DNA from: a virus
DNA: 25,050 nt
IMG/VR virus record: IMGVR_UViG_3300042896_000338
Span: 1 to 25,050 of that record
Direction: 5' to 3' (one strand)
Position 1 is the stretch's first letter, and every line of letters begins with the position of its first letter. The notes below the pieces were generated by a model, which had not been told where the DNA came from, ran no database searches, and was given only the letters and a program-made list of their open reading frames with translations. Both the position numbers and the translations under genes were made by a program. Positions 7,751 to 14,566 of the stretch are shown here, piece after piece.

Positions 7751-8056
7751 ATGAATATTGAAATGATAAACGCACTTTTAAAAATATCTGAAGGTATTGC
7801 TGAATTTGCACATGCTGCTTCGGAGATTACAACTGTTAATACTACAGTTCCTGAAGTTATGGTTCCTGAAGTTAAGACCAATGATGATACAACTCAAATT
7901 GATTTTGATACACTTAAAGTGATCATTATGAAATATGCTTCTTTAAATGGTAAAGATAAAGCTATTGAAATTTTAAAGTCTATTGCTGGTGTTGATAAGA
8001 TTAAAGATATAAATTCGATATATTACACGTCAGTTTATAAGGAGTTTACAAAATGA
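7751..8056 (+). CDS. small protein heading the replication operon (101 aa)
   Basis: Unrecognised by name. The first 25 residues form a hydrophobic helix-like stretch without charge clusters (MNIEMINALLKISEGIAEFA). A linker rich in Thr, Val and Pro follows (residues 26-50). The C-terminal half (about 52-98) contains NGKDKAIEILKSIAGVDKIKDI, resembling a short helical motif seen at the C-terminus of small phage replication-associated proteins. It overlaps the DUF2800 gene by ATGA, so it belongs to the same operon and probably supports replication or recombination. Start ATG 7751 follows the AACGAG leader. Confidence 0.75.
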   Translation: MNIEMINALLKISEGIAEFAHAASEITTVNTTVPEVMVPEVKTNDDTTQIDFDTLKVIIMKYASLNGKDKAIEILKSIAGVDKIKDINSIYYTSVYKEFTK

Positions 8057-9162
8057 AGCATGCAATGTTATCGGCATCAGGATCTAGTAGATGGCTTAAT
8101 TGTTTAGGATCTGTTATTTTAAGTAAAGATATTCCTAAACAACCTTCATCTCCAGCGGCGGAGTATGGCACTAGAGGTCACGAAATTGCAGAACACTTTT
8201 TAAAAAATGATTTAAATATTTCTGATATAGACACTGGAAAAATTAAATGGTTTCCATTAACTATTAAAGAAAAATTAATAAATTTTGATGAAGAGGATTA
8301 TGATTTTTTAACACACATACAATTTTATGTCGATGTTATACGAAGTATGGATATTCCTTTTGTTGTAGAACAGAAACTTCCGTTAGAGTTTATTACAAAT
8401 GAAAGCAACGCAGAAGGTACTGCTGATGCTATTTTATTTGCAAAAGATAGATTGATTGTTGTAGATTTAAAAATGGGATTAAGTAGAGTTGAGGTTAAAG
8501 ATAATACTCAATTGATGCTTTACGGGTTATCAGCATGGCATGAATTTGGTTTAATTCATGATTATCAAATAGTTGAATTAATCATTGTTCAACCTAGACT
8601 TGGTATTGTTGATAGAATTGAATATTCTATAGAAGAACTTTCTAAATTTCATAAAGAAGTTATAAGTATCAGTTCTAAAATTCATGCCATGATAGCCAAG
8701 GCTATTCCTATAGAATATGCACCTAATCCTAAAACTTGTCAATGGTGTGAAGCTAAAGCATTATGTCCATCTTTGGCTAATAAAATGTTTGATGTTATTC
8801 AAGACAAATCTATAACGTTATCTGAGCTAGCACCATGGACTGATATTGCTAGAAAATGGGCAGATAGTATAGATATTCAAGTTTTTAATGAATTGTCTAC
8901 AGGAAATAACGTCGAAGGTTATAAATTAGTAAAAGGAAGGCGGGGTAATAGAAAATGGAAAGATGAAGACTTGGCAAAAGATTGGTTAACTATTAATATA
9001 GGTGAAAAAATGTATAAACACACAATTATTAGTCCTGCTGATGCTGATAAAATTTTAGGCAAATCTATACTTCCTAAAGAATTAACTTTACAAGAAGAAG
9101 GAAAAAATGTTGTTGCTTTAGAAAATGACAAAAGAGAAAAAATTGTTGTACAAATGTTCTAA
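8053..9162 (+). CDS. DUF2800 family PD-(D/E)XK nuclease (369 aa)
   Basis: Cas4/AddB-like exonuclease expected to resect DNA for recombination-dependent replication. Motifs are GTRGHEIAEHF (39-49), EGTADAIL with Asp125, and VVDLKMG with Asp138 and Lys140 (the D-x-K of the nuclease core), then QLMLYG (motif with Gln153). Four cysteines (Cys17, Cys229, Cys232, Cys238; CQWCEAKALC) are placed like the iron-sulfur staple of AddB/Cas4 proteins: one near the N-terminus and three after the nuclease core. The ATGA overlap with the upstream gene and the DUF2815 gene downstream are the standard context for this family. Length is normal. Confidence 0.9.
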   Translation: MKHAMLSASGSSRWLNCLGSVILSKDIPKQPSSPAAEYGTRGHEIAEHFLKNDLNISDIDTGKIKWFPLTIKEKLINFDEEDYDFLTHIQFYVDVIRSMDIPFVVEQKLPLEFITNESNAEGTADAILFAKDRLIVVDLKMGLSRVEVKDNTQLMLYGLSAWHEFGLIHDYQIVELIIVQPRLGIVDRIEYSIEELSKFHKEVISISSKIHAMIAKAIPIEYAPNPKTCQWCEAKALCPSLANKMFDVIQDKSITLSELAPWTDIARKWADSIDIQVFNELSTGNNVEGYKLVKGRRGNRKWKDEDLAKDWLTINIGEKMYKHTIISPADADKILGKSILPKELTLQEEGKNVVALENDKREKIVVQMF

Positions 9163-9166
9163 AACA

Positions 9167-9180
9167 TTTACAATGGTAAA
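9167..9180 (+). promoter_or_regulatory. TTTAC-N4-GTAAA site 1 (upstream of DUF2815 gene)
   Basis: TTTACAATGGTAAA, 44 nt before the 9224 start codon. One of four matches to the same palindrome in this window, all just upstream of plus-strand genes. Confidence 0.6.
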
Positions 9181-9203
9181 TAATAAACAATTTTGTTTAT
9201 TAT
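9180..9203. repeat. 11-bp perfect palindrome, 2-nt centre
   Basis: ATAATAAACAA (9180-9190), TT, then TTGTTTATTAT (9193-9203). It adjoins TTTAC site 1 and overlaps TATAAC (9201-9206), a possible -10 for the DUF2815 gene. No T-run follows, so it is more operator-like than terminator-like. Confidence 0.6.
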
Positions 9204-9208
9204 AACTT

Positions 9209-9223
9209 AACGAGATTACGCTA
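9209..9223 (+). promoter_or_regulatory. shared leader AACGAGATTACGCTA before ATG
   Basis: Second copy of the AACGAGnnTACG leader, ending at the start codon of the 9224 gene, nearly identical to the leader of 7751. A conventional Shine-Dalgarno is absent. Confidence 0.5.
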
Positions 9224-9751
9224 ATGGAAATTTTAATAAATAACGCTAGACTTTCATATCCTCATCTTTTTAAAGCCTCTGCTTTTGCTCCGGGTCAAGA
9301 AGAAAAATTTAGTGCTACATTCTTATTAAATAAAGACGATAAACAAATGTTAGCAATTCAAAAGGCAATGCTTGAAGCTGCTGAAGCAAAATGGCCTAAT
9401 AAAGGTCAAAAAATGTTAGATTCTTTTGATAATAGAAATAAAGCTGTTAAAGATGGTGACAAAATCCGTCCTGATGATAACGTATATGAAGGCAAAATTG
9501 CTATTTCTGCAAGTAATAAATCAAGACCTTTAGTTGTTGATAAAAAACGTATTTCATTAACAGAAGAAGATGGAGTTATTTACGCAGGTTGCAGAGTTAA
9601 TGCAAAAATTAGATTTTTTGCTTATGATAACGTGAGTAAAGGAATATCAGCTTCATTATTAGGAGTTCAATTTGCAGGAGATGATAGTCCTTTAGGAGGT
9701 GTTTCAACGGCAAGTGTTGATGATTTTGATGATTTGGATGACGATCTTTAA
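9224..9751 (+). CDS. DUF2815 family ssDNA-binding-like protein (175 aa)
   Basis: Expected OB-fold single-stranded DNA-binding protein of the DUF2800/DUF2815 replication cassette. The N-terminus has NARLSYPHLFKASAFAPG, typical of the family, then EKFSATFLL. The centre has YEGKIAISASNKSRPLVVD. The C-terminus contains FFAYDNVSKGISASLLGVQF and ends in a very acidic tail (DDFDDLDDDL), the type that single-strand-binding proteins use to recruit partners. A terminator-like hairpin follows the stop. Its stop codon is in the same frame as the polymerase start 33 nt downstream. Confidence 0.88.
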   Translation: MEILINNARLSYPHLFKASAFAPGQEEKFSATFLLNKDDKQMLAIQKAMLEAAEAKWPNKGQKMLDSFDNRNKAVKDGDKIRPDDNVYEGKIAISASNKSRPLVVDKKRISLTEEDGVIYAGCRVNAKIRFFAYDNVSKGISASLLGVQFAGDDSPLGGVSTASVDDFDDLDDDL

Positions 9752-9757
9752 GGATTT

Positions 9758-9780
9758 AAGGGAGCGAAAGCTCCCTTTTT
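9758..9780 (+). terminator. hairpin with GAAA loop and T-run between DUF2815 and polymerase genes
   Basis: AAGGGAGC (9758-9765), GAAA tetraloop, GCTCCCTT (9770-9777), within a T-run 9776-9780. It has the features of an intrinsic terminator but lies only 7 nt before the polymerase ATG. It may attenuate transcription into polB. Folding it would also bring AAGGA (9750-9754) to about 10 nt from that ATG. Confidence 0.8.
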
Positions 9781-9784
9781 AATT

Positions 9785-11431
9785 ATGAATTTATTTTTTG
9801 ATGTTGAATTAATACCAAGTTTATTTTTAGTAGGATTTATGAATGAACAAGGTGTTTATAGAAAATATGGTTTGGAGGATAAATCCCAAATCAAAAGATT
9901 ATTGACTACAAGACGTATTATTGGCTACAACTCTCAAAACTATGATTTACCTATACTTGAAGCTGTTATTCAAGGTGTCAGTTTAGAAAAATTAAATGAA
10001 TTGTCTAATAAAATAATATCAGGAGAAAAGATTTGGCCAAAAGGTAAATACGACCATATCGATTTAATACAAATAGCTCCTGGTTTAAAAATAAGTTTAA
10101 AACTTTACGCAGGACGCATGCATTTTAAAACAATGCATGAATTAGAATGGACAGGCGACGTTTCTGCAATTGAATCATATAATTTAAACGATCTTAAAAT
10201 TACTCAAGAACTATACAATCAAGTAAAAGATAAAATTGATCTTAGAGATAGTATGAGTTATAAAACCTCAATGATTTCTAAATCAGATGCTCAAATTGCA
10301 GAATACGTATTCAGAGAAATGATTCCTGACTATTCTATTCCTATAATAAGCCCTGGAACTGTCTATAAATATAATCCTGTTGACTGGTTACCATGTCTTG
10401 ATTTTGTTAAAGATTCAGAATTTATTGTAACAGATTCAGGTTCTATTGCTCTTCCTAAAGAGATGAAACAGACCATTAAAATTGGTAACACTGTTTATAA
10501 AATGGGAATAGGAGGTTTACATTCTCAAGAAAAAAATATTGATTATATTGATGTTGAAGATTGGGATGTAGCTTCATTTTATCCTTCGTTAATTATGGCA
10601 TTAGGTTTATACCCTGAAGGTTTAGGTCCTATATTTTTACACCATTACCAACAATTGATTGATAAAAGACTTATTGCCAAGCGTGTGGGTGATAAAACCA
10701 CTAATGAAACATTAAAAGTGACAATAAACGGGTCATTTGGAAAATTAGGTAGTAAATATTCTTGTTTATATTCTCCTCAACTAATGATTCAAGTTACCAT
10801 TACTGGTCAATTAGTCTTATTAGAATTGATAAGACTTCTTGAAGAACAAGGAATTAATGTTGTTAGTGCTAATACGGATGGTATTGTTGTTAAAGGAGAT
10901 GCTAGACGTGTTATCGCAGGATTTGAATTATTAACAGGTTTTGATTTTGAATGTACTAAATATAAACGTTATTTTGGAATAAATTGTAATAATTATGCGG
11001 CTATTAAATATGATAATAGTGTAAAAACTAAAGGTAGTTTTTCTAAATCAAGTCTTATTAAAAATCCTGATAATGCGATTATTGCAGAAGCTGTTATACA
11101 AAGTTTATTAGGAGTTAACGGAGAAACTTACATTAGAAATTGTAAAGATATTACTAAATTTTTGCAAGTAAGAACTGTAAAAGGAGGAGGTATTTATAAT
11201 GGTGAATACATTGGAAAAGTCGTAAGATATTATCATTCAACAATAAGTAAAGGCAACATTCAATATAAAACTAATGGAAATAAAGTACCAAAATCGGATG
11301 GTTGTGTTCCTTTAATGGACATATCTGATTTTCCTAATGATATTGATTATGACTATTATATTAATGAGTATTATTCATGGTTAGAGAATCGGAAATTGAA
11401 AAAGACTATTGTAACCAAGTCAAAAAGATGA
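9785..11431 (+). CDS. family B DNA polymerase with 3'-5' exonuclease (548 aa)
   Basis: Phage replicative polymerase. Exonuclease motifs: Exo I FFDVEL (Asp6, Glu8), Exo II YNSQNYD (Asn49, Asp54) and Exo III YNLND (Tyr132, Asp136). Polymerase motifs: A DVASFYPSL (Asp261), B KVTINGSFG (Lys311-Gly319) and C SANTDG (Asp365). Motif C reads NTDG rather than DTDS; the metal-binding second Asp is kept. GIGGLHS (241-247) before motif A is typical of a compact phage PolB group, as I recall it. At 548 residues it is shorter than T4-like PolB (about 900). The ATG has no adjacent ribosome site; an AAGGA across a hairpin may serve. The C-terminus overlaps the VRR-NUC gene by 55 nt. Confidence 0.92.
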   Translation: MNLFFDVELIPSLFLVGFMNEQGVYRKYGLEDKSQIKRLLTTRRIIGYNSQNYDLPILEAVIQGVSLEKLNELSNKIISGEKIWPKGKYDHIDLIQIAPGLKISLKLYAGRMHFKTMHELEWTGDVSAIESYNLNDLKITQELYNQVKDKIDLRDSMSYKTSMISKSDAQIAEYVFREMIPDYSIPIISPGTVYKYNPVDWLPCLDFVKDSEFIVTDSGSIALPKEMKQTIKIGNTVYKMGIGGLHSQEKNIDYIDVEDWDVASFYPSLIMALGLYPEGLGPIFLHHYQQLIDKRLIAKRVGDKTTNETLKVTINGSFGKLGSKYSCLYSPQLMIQVTITGQLVLLELIRLLEEQGINVVSANTDGIVVKGDARRVIAGFELLTGFDFECTKYKRYFGINCNNYAAIKYDNSVKTKGSFSKSSLIKNPDNAIIAEAVIQSLLGVNGETYIRNCKDITKFLQVRTVKGGGIYNGEYIGKVVRYYHSTISKGNIQYKTNGNKVPKSDGCVPLMDISDFPNDIDYDYYINEYYSWLENRKLKKTIVTKSKR

Positions 11432-11637
11432 AAGGTCTAGCAATTAAATTAACATCAATGGCAGGACTTCCTGACCGATTAATAATTATACCAAATGATA
11501 TTTATTTTGTTGAGTTTAAAGCACCAGGTGAAAAACCAAGACCTTTACAACAATTTGTAATAAACAAATTAAGATCTTTAGGAGCAAAAGTTTATGTCAT
11601 TGATTCGTTTACACAATTACCAAATATTAGCAGTTAA
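11377..11637 (+). CDS. VRR-NUC domain nuclease (86 aa)
   Basis: Short structure-specific nuclease of the PD-(D/E)XK superfamily. Conserved pieces are an N-terminal helix with Glu residues (ESEIEKDYC), the motif MAGLPDRLII with Asp33, FVEFKAPG with Glu46 and Lys48, and PLQQ with Gln58. This is the whole VRR-NUC fold; 86 residues is normal for phage stand-alone members. The frame overlaps the polymerase by 55 nt and the helicase by 44 nt, so the three are coupled. Stand-alone VRR-NUC next to an SNF2 helicase is a recurrent phage pair, which supports joint action on branched replication or recombination intermediates. Confidence 0.9.
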   Translation: MVRESEIEKDYCNQVKKMKGLAIKLTSMAGLPDRLIIIPNDIYFVEFKAPGEKPRPLQQFVINKLRSLGAKVYVIDSFTQLPNISS

Positions 11638-12940
11638 TCATCTTATTAAAAATAAACGATGTGCTTTATTTATGTCAATGGGAGGTGGTAAAACATTAAG
11701 TACATTGACAGCATTGGATATATTAACTCTAGATGAAGAAGTCTACCCTGTATTAATTGTAGCACCTTTAAGAGTTGCTAAATGCGTTTGGCCAGTTGAG
11801 GTTTTAAAATGGTTTCCTAAATTAAAAGTTAATGTTATTACAGGAAGTCCTAAACAAAGACAACAGATTTTAAATAAAAACGCTGATATTTATACTATTA
11901 ATTATGAAAATTTAGAATGGTTATCATTACAAGATAACCTTAATTTTAAAACCATAGTTGTGGATGAATCATCAAAACTTAGAGGATTTAGACCAAGACA
12001 AGGAACTAAATCAACTAAGGCTTTACATAAAATTGATAAAGCCAATAGATTTATTGAATTGACAGGAACTCCTGCCCCTCAAGGGTTAATAGATTTATTT
12101 GGTCAATTGTTTTTTATAGATGAAGGTTTAAGATTAGGTAGAACTTATAGCGCATTTATTTCCAGGTTTTTTACATCACATCTAATGCCAGGCGGTTGGT
12201 CTAAGATAACCCCATATCCTCATTCTTTTAATATGGTCGTCAAACTAATAAAAGATGTATGTTTGACTATTGATGTTAAAGATTACATGCCAGTCGATGA
12301 ACCTATAGTAACTATTATAGATGTAGAACTTGATTTAAAAACAATGAATTTATATAAAGAATTAGAGCAAAACATGTTGATTGAAATAAAAGATTTACCT
12401 ATTTCTGCTACAAGTGTCGCAATAGTTTCTAATAAATGCCTTCAAGTTGCATCTGGTGCTATTTATGATGATGAAAAAACTTGGCACAAAATACATGATG
12501 AAAAATTAATAGCATTAGATTCTATTTTGGAAGAATGGTGCCATAGACCTATTATTGTTGTTTATTGGTTTAAGTCATCTCTTGAAAGATTAAAACATAA
12601 ATTTAAACATGGATTAGCGTTAGACAGTAATCCTAAAACTATTGACGATTTTAATGAAGGTAAAATACCATTGTTATTTATTCATCCACAGTCTGCAGGA
12701 CATGGTTTAAATTTAGCTGAAGGTAGTAATGTTATAGTATTTTTTGATATTAATTGGAATCTTGAATTATATCAACAGGTTATAGAAAGAATAGGTCCTA
12801 TTAGACAAAAACAAGCAGGATTAAATAGACAAGTTTATGTTTATTATTTATTAGCTAAAAATACAATAGACTTTAAAGTCATAAAAGTTTTAAAAGATAA
12901 GATGTCAATCCAAGACGCATTATTAAATGGTTTACAGTAG
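11594..12940 (+). CDS. SNF2-type superfamily 2 helicase (448 aa)
   Basis: ATP-dependent DNA translocase, probably remodelling recombination or replication forks. Motif I MSMGGGKT (27-34), Ia IVAPLRV, II VVDESSK (Asp124, Glu125), III LTGTPAPQG (157-164), V SAGHGLNL and VI QVIERIGPIRQ. Motif VI keeps both arginines (ERIGPIRQ), in a form I recall from phage SNF2 proteins rather than the usual ARxHRxGQ. ATG 11594 has GGAG 9 nt upstream and overlaps the VRR-NUC gene. The stop TAG lies inside the TTTAC-N4-GTAAA site at 12931, so the operator of the next gene extends into this coding end. Confidence 0.92.
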   Translation: MSLIRLHNYQILAVNHLIKNKRCALFMSMGGGKTLSTLTALDILTLDEEVYPVLIVAPLRVAKCVWPVEVLKWFPKLKVNVITGSPKQRQQILNKNADIYTINYENLEWLSLQDNLNFKTIVVDESSKLRGFRPRQGTKSTKALHKIDKANRFIELTGTPAPQGLIDLFGQLFFIDEGLRLGRTYSAFISRFFTSHLMPGGWSKITPYPHSFNMVVKLIKDVCLTIDVKDYMPVDEPIVTIIDVELDLKTMNLYKELEQNMLIEIKDLPISATSVAIVSNKCLQVASGAIYDDEKTWHKIHDEKLIALDSILEEWCHRPIIVVYWFKSSLERLKHKFKHGLALDSNPKTIDDFNEGKIPLLFIHPQSAGHGLNLAEGSNVIVFFDINWNLELYQQVIERIGPIRQKQAGLNRQVYVYYLLAKNTIDFKVIKVLKDKMSIQDALLNGLQ

Positions 12941-12959
12941 TAAATTTATAAGTTATAAT
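12931..12959 (+). promoter_or_regulatory. strong sigma70 promoter for the HTH gene; contains TTTAC-N4-GTAAA site 2
   Basis: TTTACA (12931-12936), exactly 17 nt, TATAAT (12954-12959). The -35 is the left half of TTTACAGTAGTAAA (12931-12944). The expected start of transcription, about 7 nt past the -10, falls at or one base before the ATG at 12967, so the mRNA would be leaderless. A protein bound to the palindrome would cover the -35 element. Confidence 0.7.
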
Positions 12960-12966
12960 CGCATTT

Positions 12967-13137
12967 ATGAAAAATCAAAAATTAATAAAACTAATGAAAG
13001 ATTACGGCTTGCGCGTTAACGATGTTGCAAGGATTCTTAATGTATCTCCAATGAGTGTTAGAATTTGGAGGTGTAAATCTGAAAGGAGTATAACTGAAAA
13101 TAATTTAAGATTGTTAGAACTAGAACTAAAAAAATAA
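12967..13137 (+). CDS. small helix-turn-helix DNA-binding regulator (56 aa)
   Basis: It reads MKNQKLIKLMKDYGLRVNDV, then ARILNVSPMSVRIWRCKSER and a short helical tail ending in LELKK. The segment NDVARILNVSPMSVRIWRC (18-36) is a clear HTH: helix 2 (DVARILN), a turn (VSP) and recognition helix (MSVRIWR), as in Cro/MerR-like regulators. The predicted transcript begins at the start codon, as for lambda cI from PRM, and there is no ribosome site upstream. A palindromic site lies over its promoter and another before the next gene, so it is the leading candidate for the TTTAC-N4-GTAAA binding protein. This is inference. Confidence 0.75.
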   Translation: MKNQKLIKLMKDYGLRVNDVARILNVSPMSVRIWRCKSERSITENNLRLLELELKK

Positions 13138-13156
13138 ATTTTTTTGCCTATTAATG

Positions 13157-13170
13157 TTTACGGATGTAAA
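13157..13170 (+). promoter_or_regulatory. TTTAC-N4-GTAAA site 3 (upstream of MazG-like gene)
   Basis: TTTACGGATGTAAA, ending 2 nt before the ATG at 13173 and covering the ribosome-binding region. A protein bound here would block transcript elongation or initiation rather than a -35 element. Confidence 0.55.
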
Positions 13171-13172
13171 TT

Positions 13173-13574
13173 ATGATAAAAGATGTGTGGGATTTTCAAA
13201 TTAAATTTGGTCAAATAACAAATAGTACACCAAGTCATTTAACTAAAAGAAAGTTAAATGAAAGAGTTGAGTGCATGCAAGAAGAATTAGATGAGTTCAT
13301 TCAAGCATGTGAACTACAGGATCTTTCAGGTCAAGCCGATGCTTTGGTAGATTTAGTTTATTTTGCTTTAGGAACAGCAAATATGCTAGGACTTCCTTGG
13401 CAAATCCTATGGAATGATGTCCATGAGGCCAATATGAGAAAAGTCGCAGGAATAACAAAAAGGGGTCATAAAGTAGATTGTATAAAACCAGAAGGTTGGA
13501 TAGGTCCTATTACTTCTAAGATTTTAATCAATGCAGGATATAAAGGTCATAATTTGGAGCAAGATGATGAGTGA
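13173..13574 (+). CDS. MazG / PRA-PH-like nucleoside triphosphate pyrophosphohydrolase (133 aa)
   Basis: All-alpha NTP pyrophosphatase fold. The metal site is visible as EELDEF (Glu37, Glu38, Glu41) followed by the QADALVDLVY helix (Asp56, Asp60), the E-E-x-x-E / D-x-x-x-D pattern. The segment LPWQILWNDVHEANMRKV (74-91) is characteristic of phage members of this family. The reaction would hydrolyse an (d)NTP to the monophosphate and pyrophosphate. In this operon that could supply a dNMP to the downstream TS-fold enzyme and deaminase, or destroy an unmodified dNTP so that it is not incorporated. The 3' end overlaps the DUF6378-like gene by 8 nt. Confidence 0.85.
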   Translation: MIKDVWDFQIKFGQITNSTPSHLTKRKLNERVECMQEELDEFIQACELQDLSGQADALVDLVYFALGTANMLGLPWQILWNDVHEANMRKVAGITKRGHKVDCIKPEGWIGPITSKILINAGYKGHNLEQDDE

Positions 13575-13830
13575 AATAGATAAAACATTACAAGAACGTG
13601 GTAATAGATATGGAACCTTTGTTGATAACGCGATAATGTGTCAACTATTTAAAAATATTATTCGTCAAAGTCCACAACTTGAAGGTTACCATATTGAAGC
13701 ATTAGATATGATAACTCATAAGATTGCTAGGATTTTAAACGGTGATCCAAATTATGATGATTCATGGAGAGATATTGCAGGATATGCCATGTTAGTTGTA
13801 AAACATTTAGAGGAACAAAATAATGGCTAA
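13567..13830 (+). CDS. DUF6378-like phage protein (87 aa)
   Basis: Small helical protein with ERGNRYGTF (10-18), then ALDMITHKIARILNGDPNYD, then SWRDIAGYAMLV. This matches the 'ERGxRYGxF...HKIARILNGDPxxxDSWxDIAGY' signature of a common phage protein I associate with DUF6378; its activity is not known to me. I start it at ATG 13567 (MSEIDKTL), which has GGAG 7 nt upstream; the ATG at 13564 and another further upstream fit less well. It overlaps both neighbours (8 nt each), so it is part of the nucleotide operon. The conserved His, Asp and Arg pattern hints at a nucleotide-handling enzyme, but that is inference. Confidence 0.8.
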   Translation: MSEIDKTLQERGNRYGTFVDNAIMCQLFKNIIRQSPQLEGYHIEALDMITHKIARILNGDPNYDDSWRDIAGYAMLVVKHLEEQNNG

Positions 13831-14566
13831 TCCAATCGACATTGTATGGCATAATCAACTAAGTAAAGTTTTGACTTATGGTAAAGATATAGCTCCTAGA
13901 GGTCAAAATACTAAAGAATTAGTAAATCAAGTATTTGAAGTTAATATGAAATATCCAGTTTTGATTTGCCCTGAAAGAAGATTATCTTATAAATTCATGG
14001 CAGCAGAAGCATTATGGATATTATCAGGAGATAATAAAGTAGAAACTATTGCTCCATATAATAAAAATATAAAGCAATTTTCTGACGACGGTATTATTTT
14101 CCAAGGAGCTTATGGTCCTAGAATTATAAGTCAACTTGACTATGTTATTGAGAGTTTAAGAAAAGATAGAGAATCAAGACAAGCTGTATTAACAATATGG
14201 AATCCTAATCCTAAACCTAGTAAAGATATTCCATGTACGGTATCTATAACGTTTCAAATTAGAGACAATAAATTAGATTGCTTTGTATTTATGAGGTCAT
14301 CTGATTTATTTTTAGGAATCCCTTACGATGTATTTAATTTTAGTATGTTATCTCATTTAGTATGTTCTGAACTAGATAACGTAACTCCTAGAACTTTATA
14401 CTTAACTGCAGCATCATCTCATTTATATGAAACAGACTTTGAAAAAGCAATTAATTGTTTAAAATATGATTATACGTCATCAGATCCTATTCCTAAGTTA
14501 ACAAAAACTGAAATATTTAATGTTCTTCATGAGATAAGACTGACGGGTCAAGGTTGGTGGATATGA
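13823..14566 (+). CDS. thymidylate-synthase-fold enzyme, probable dCMP hydroxymethylase (247 aa)
   Basis: One-carbon transfer to C5 of a deoxypyrimidine monophosphate using methylene-tetrahydrofolate. Catalytic Cys138 is in DIPCTVSITFQI. Glu62 (AAEALWIL), the DRESRQAV phosphate loop (115-122), Arg158 (MRSSD), His200 and Tyr202 (SSHLY) match TS active-site positions. The TS residue that reads the uracil ring is Asn177 in E. coli (LGLPFN, 31 residues after the catalytic Cys); here the exact position is Asp169 in LGIPYD. Asp there is the hallmark of T4 dCMP hydroxymethylase and of TS mutants that act on dCMP. The family normally needs about 245-265 residues. Whether it adds CH3 or CH2OH needs testing. 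GAGGAA lies 7 nt before the ATG. Confidence 0.82.
   Translation: MANPIDIVWHNQLSKVLTYGKDIAPRGQNTKELVNQVFEVNMKYPVLICPERRLSYKFMAAEALWILSGDNKVETIAPYNKNIKQFSDDGIIFQGAYGPRIISQLDYVIESLRKDRESRQAVLTIWNPNPKPSKDIPCTVSITFQIRDNKLDCFVFMRSSDLFLGIPYDVFNFSMLSHLVCSELDNVTPRTLYLTAASSHLYETDFEKAINCLKYDYTSSDPIPKLTKTEIFNVLHEIRLTGQGWWI

Noticed and set aside
7648-7881. Minus-strand 77-aa hydrophobic frame
   Set aside because: Spans the divergent promoter region and overlaps the 7751 gene; no ribosome site.
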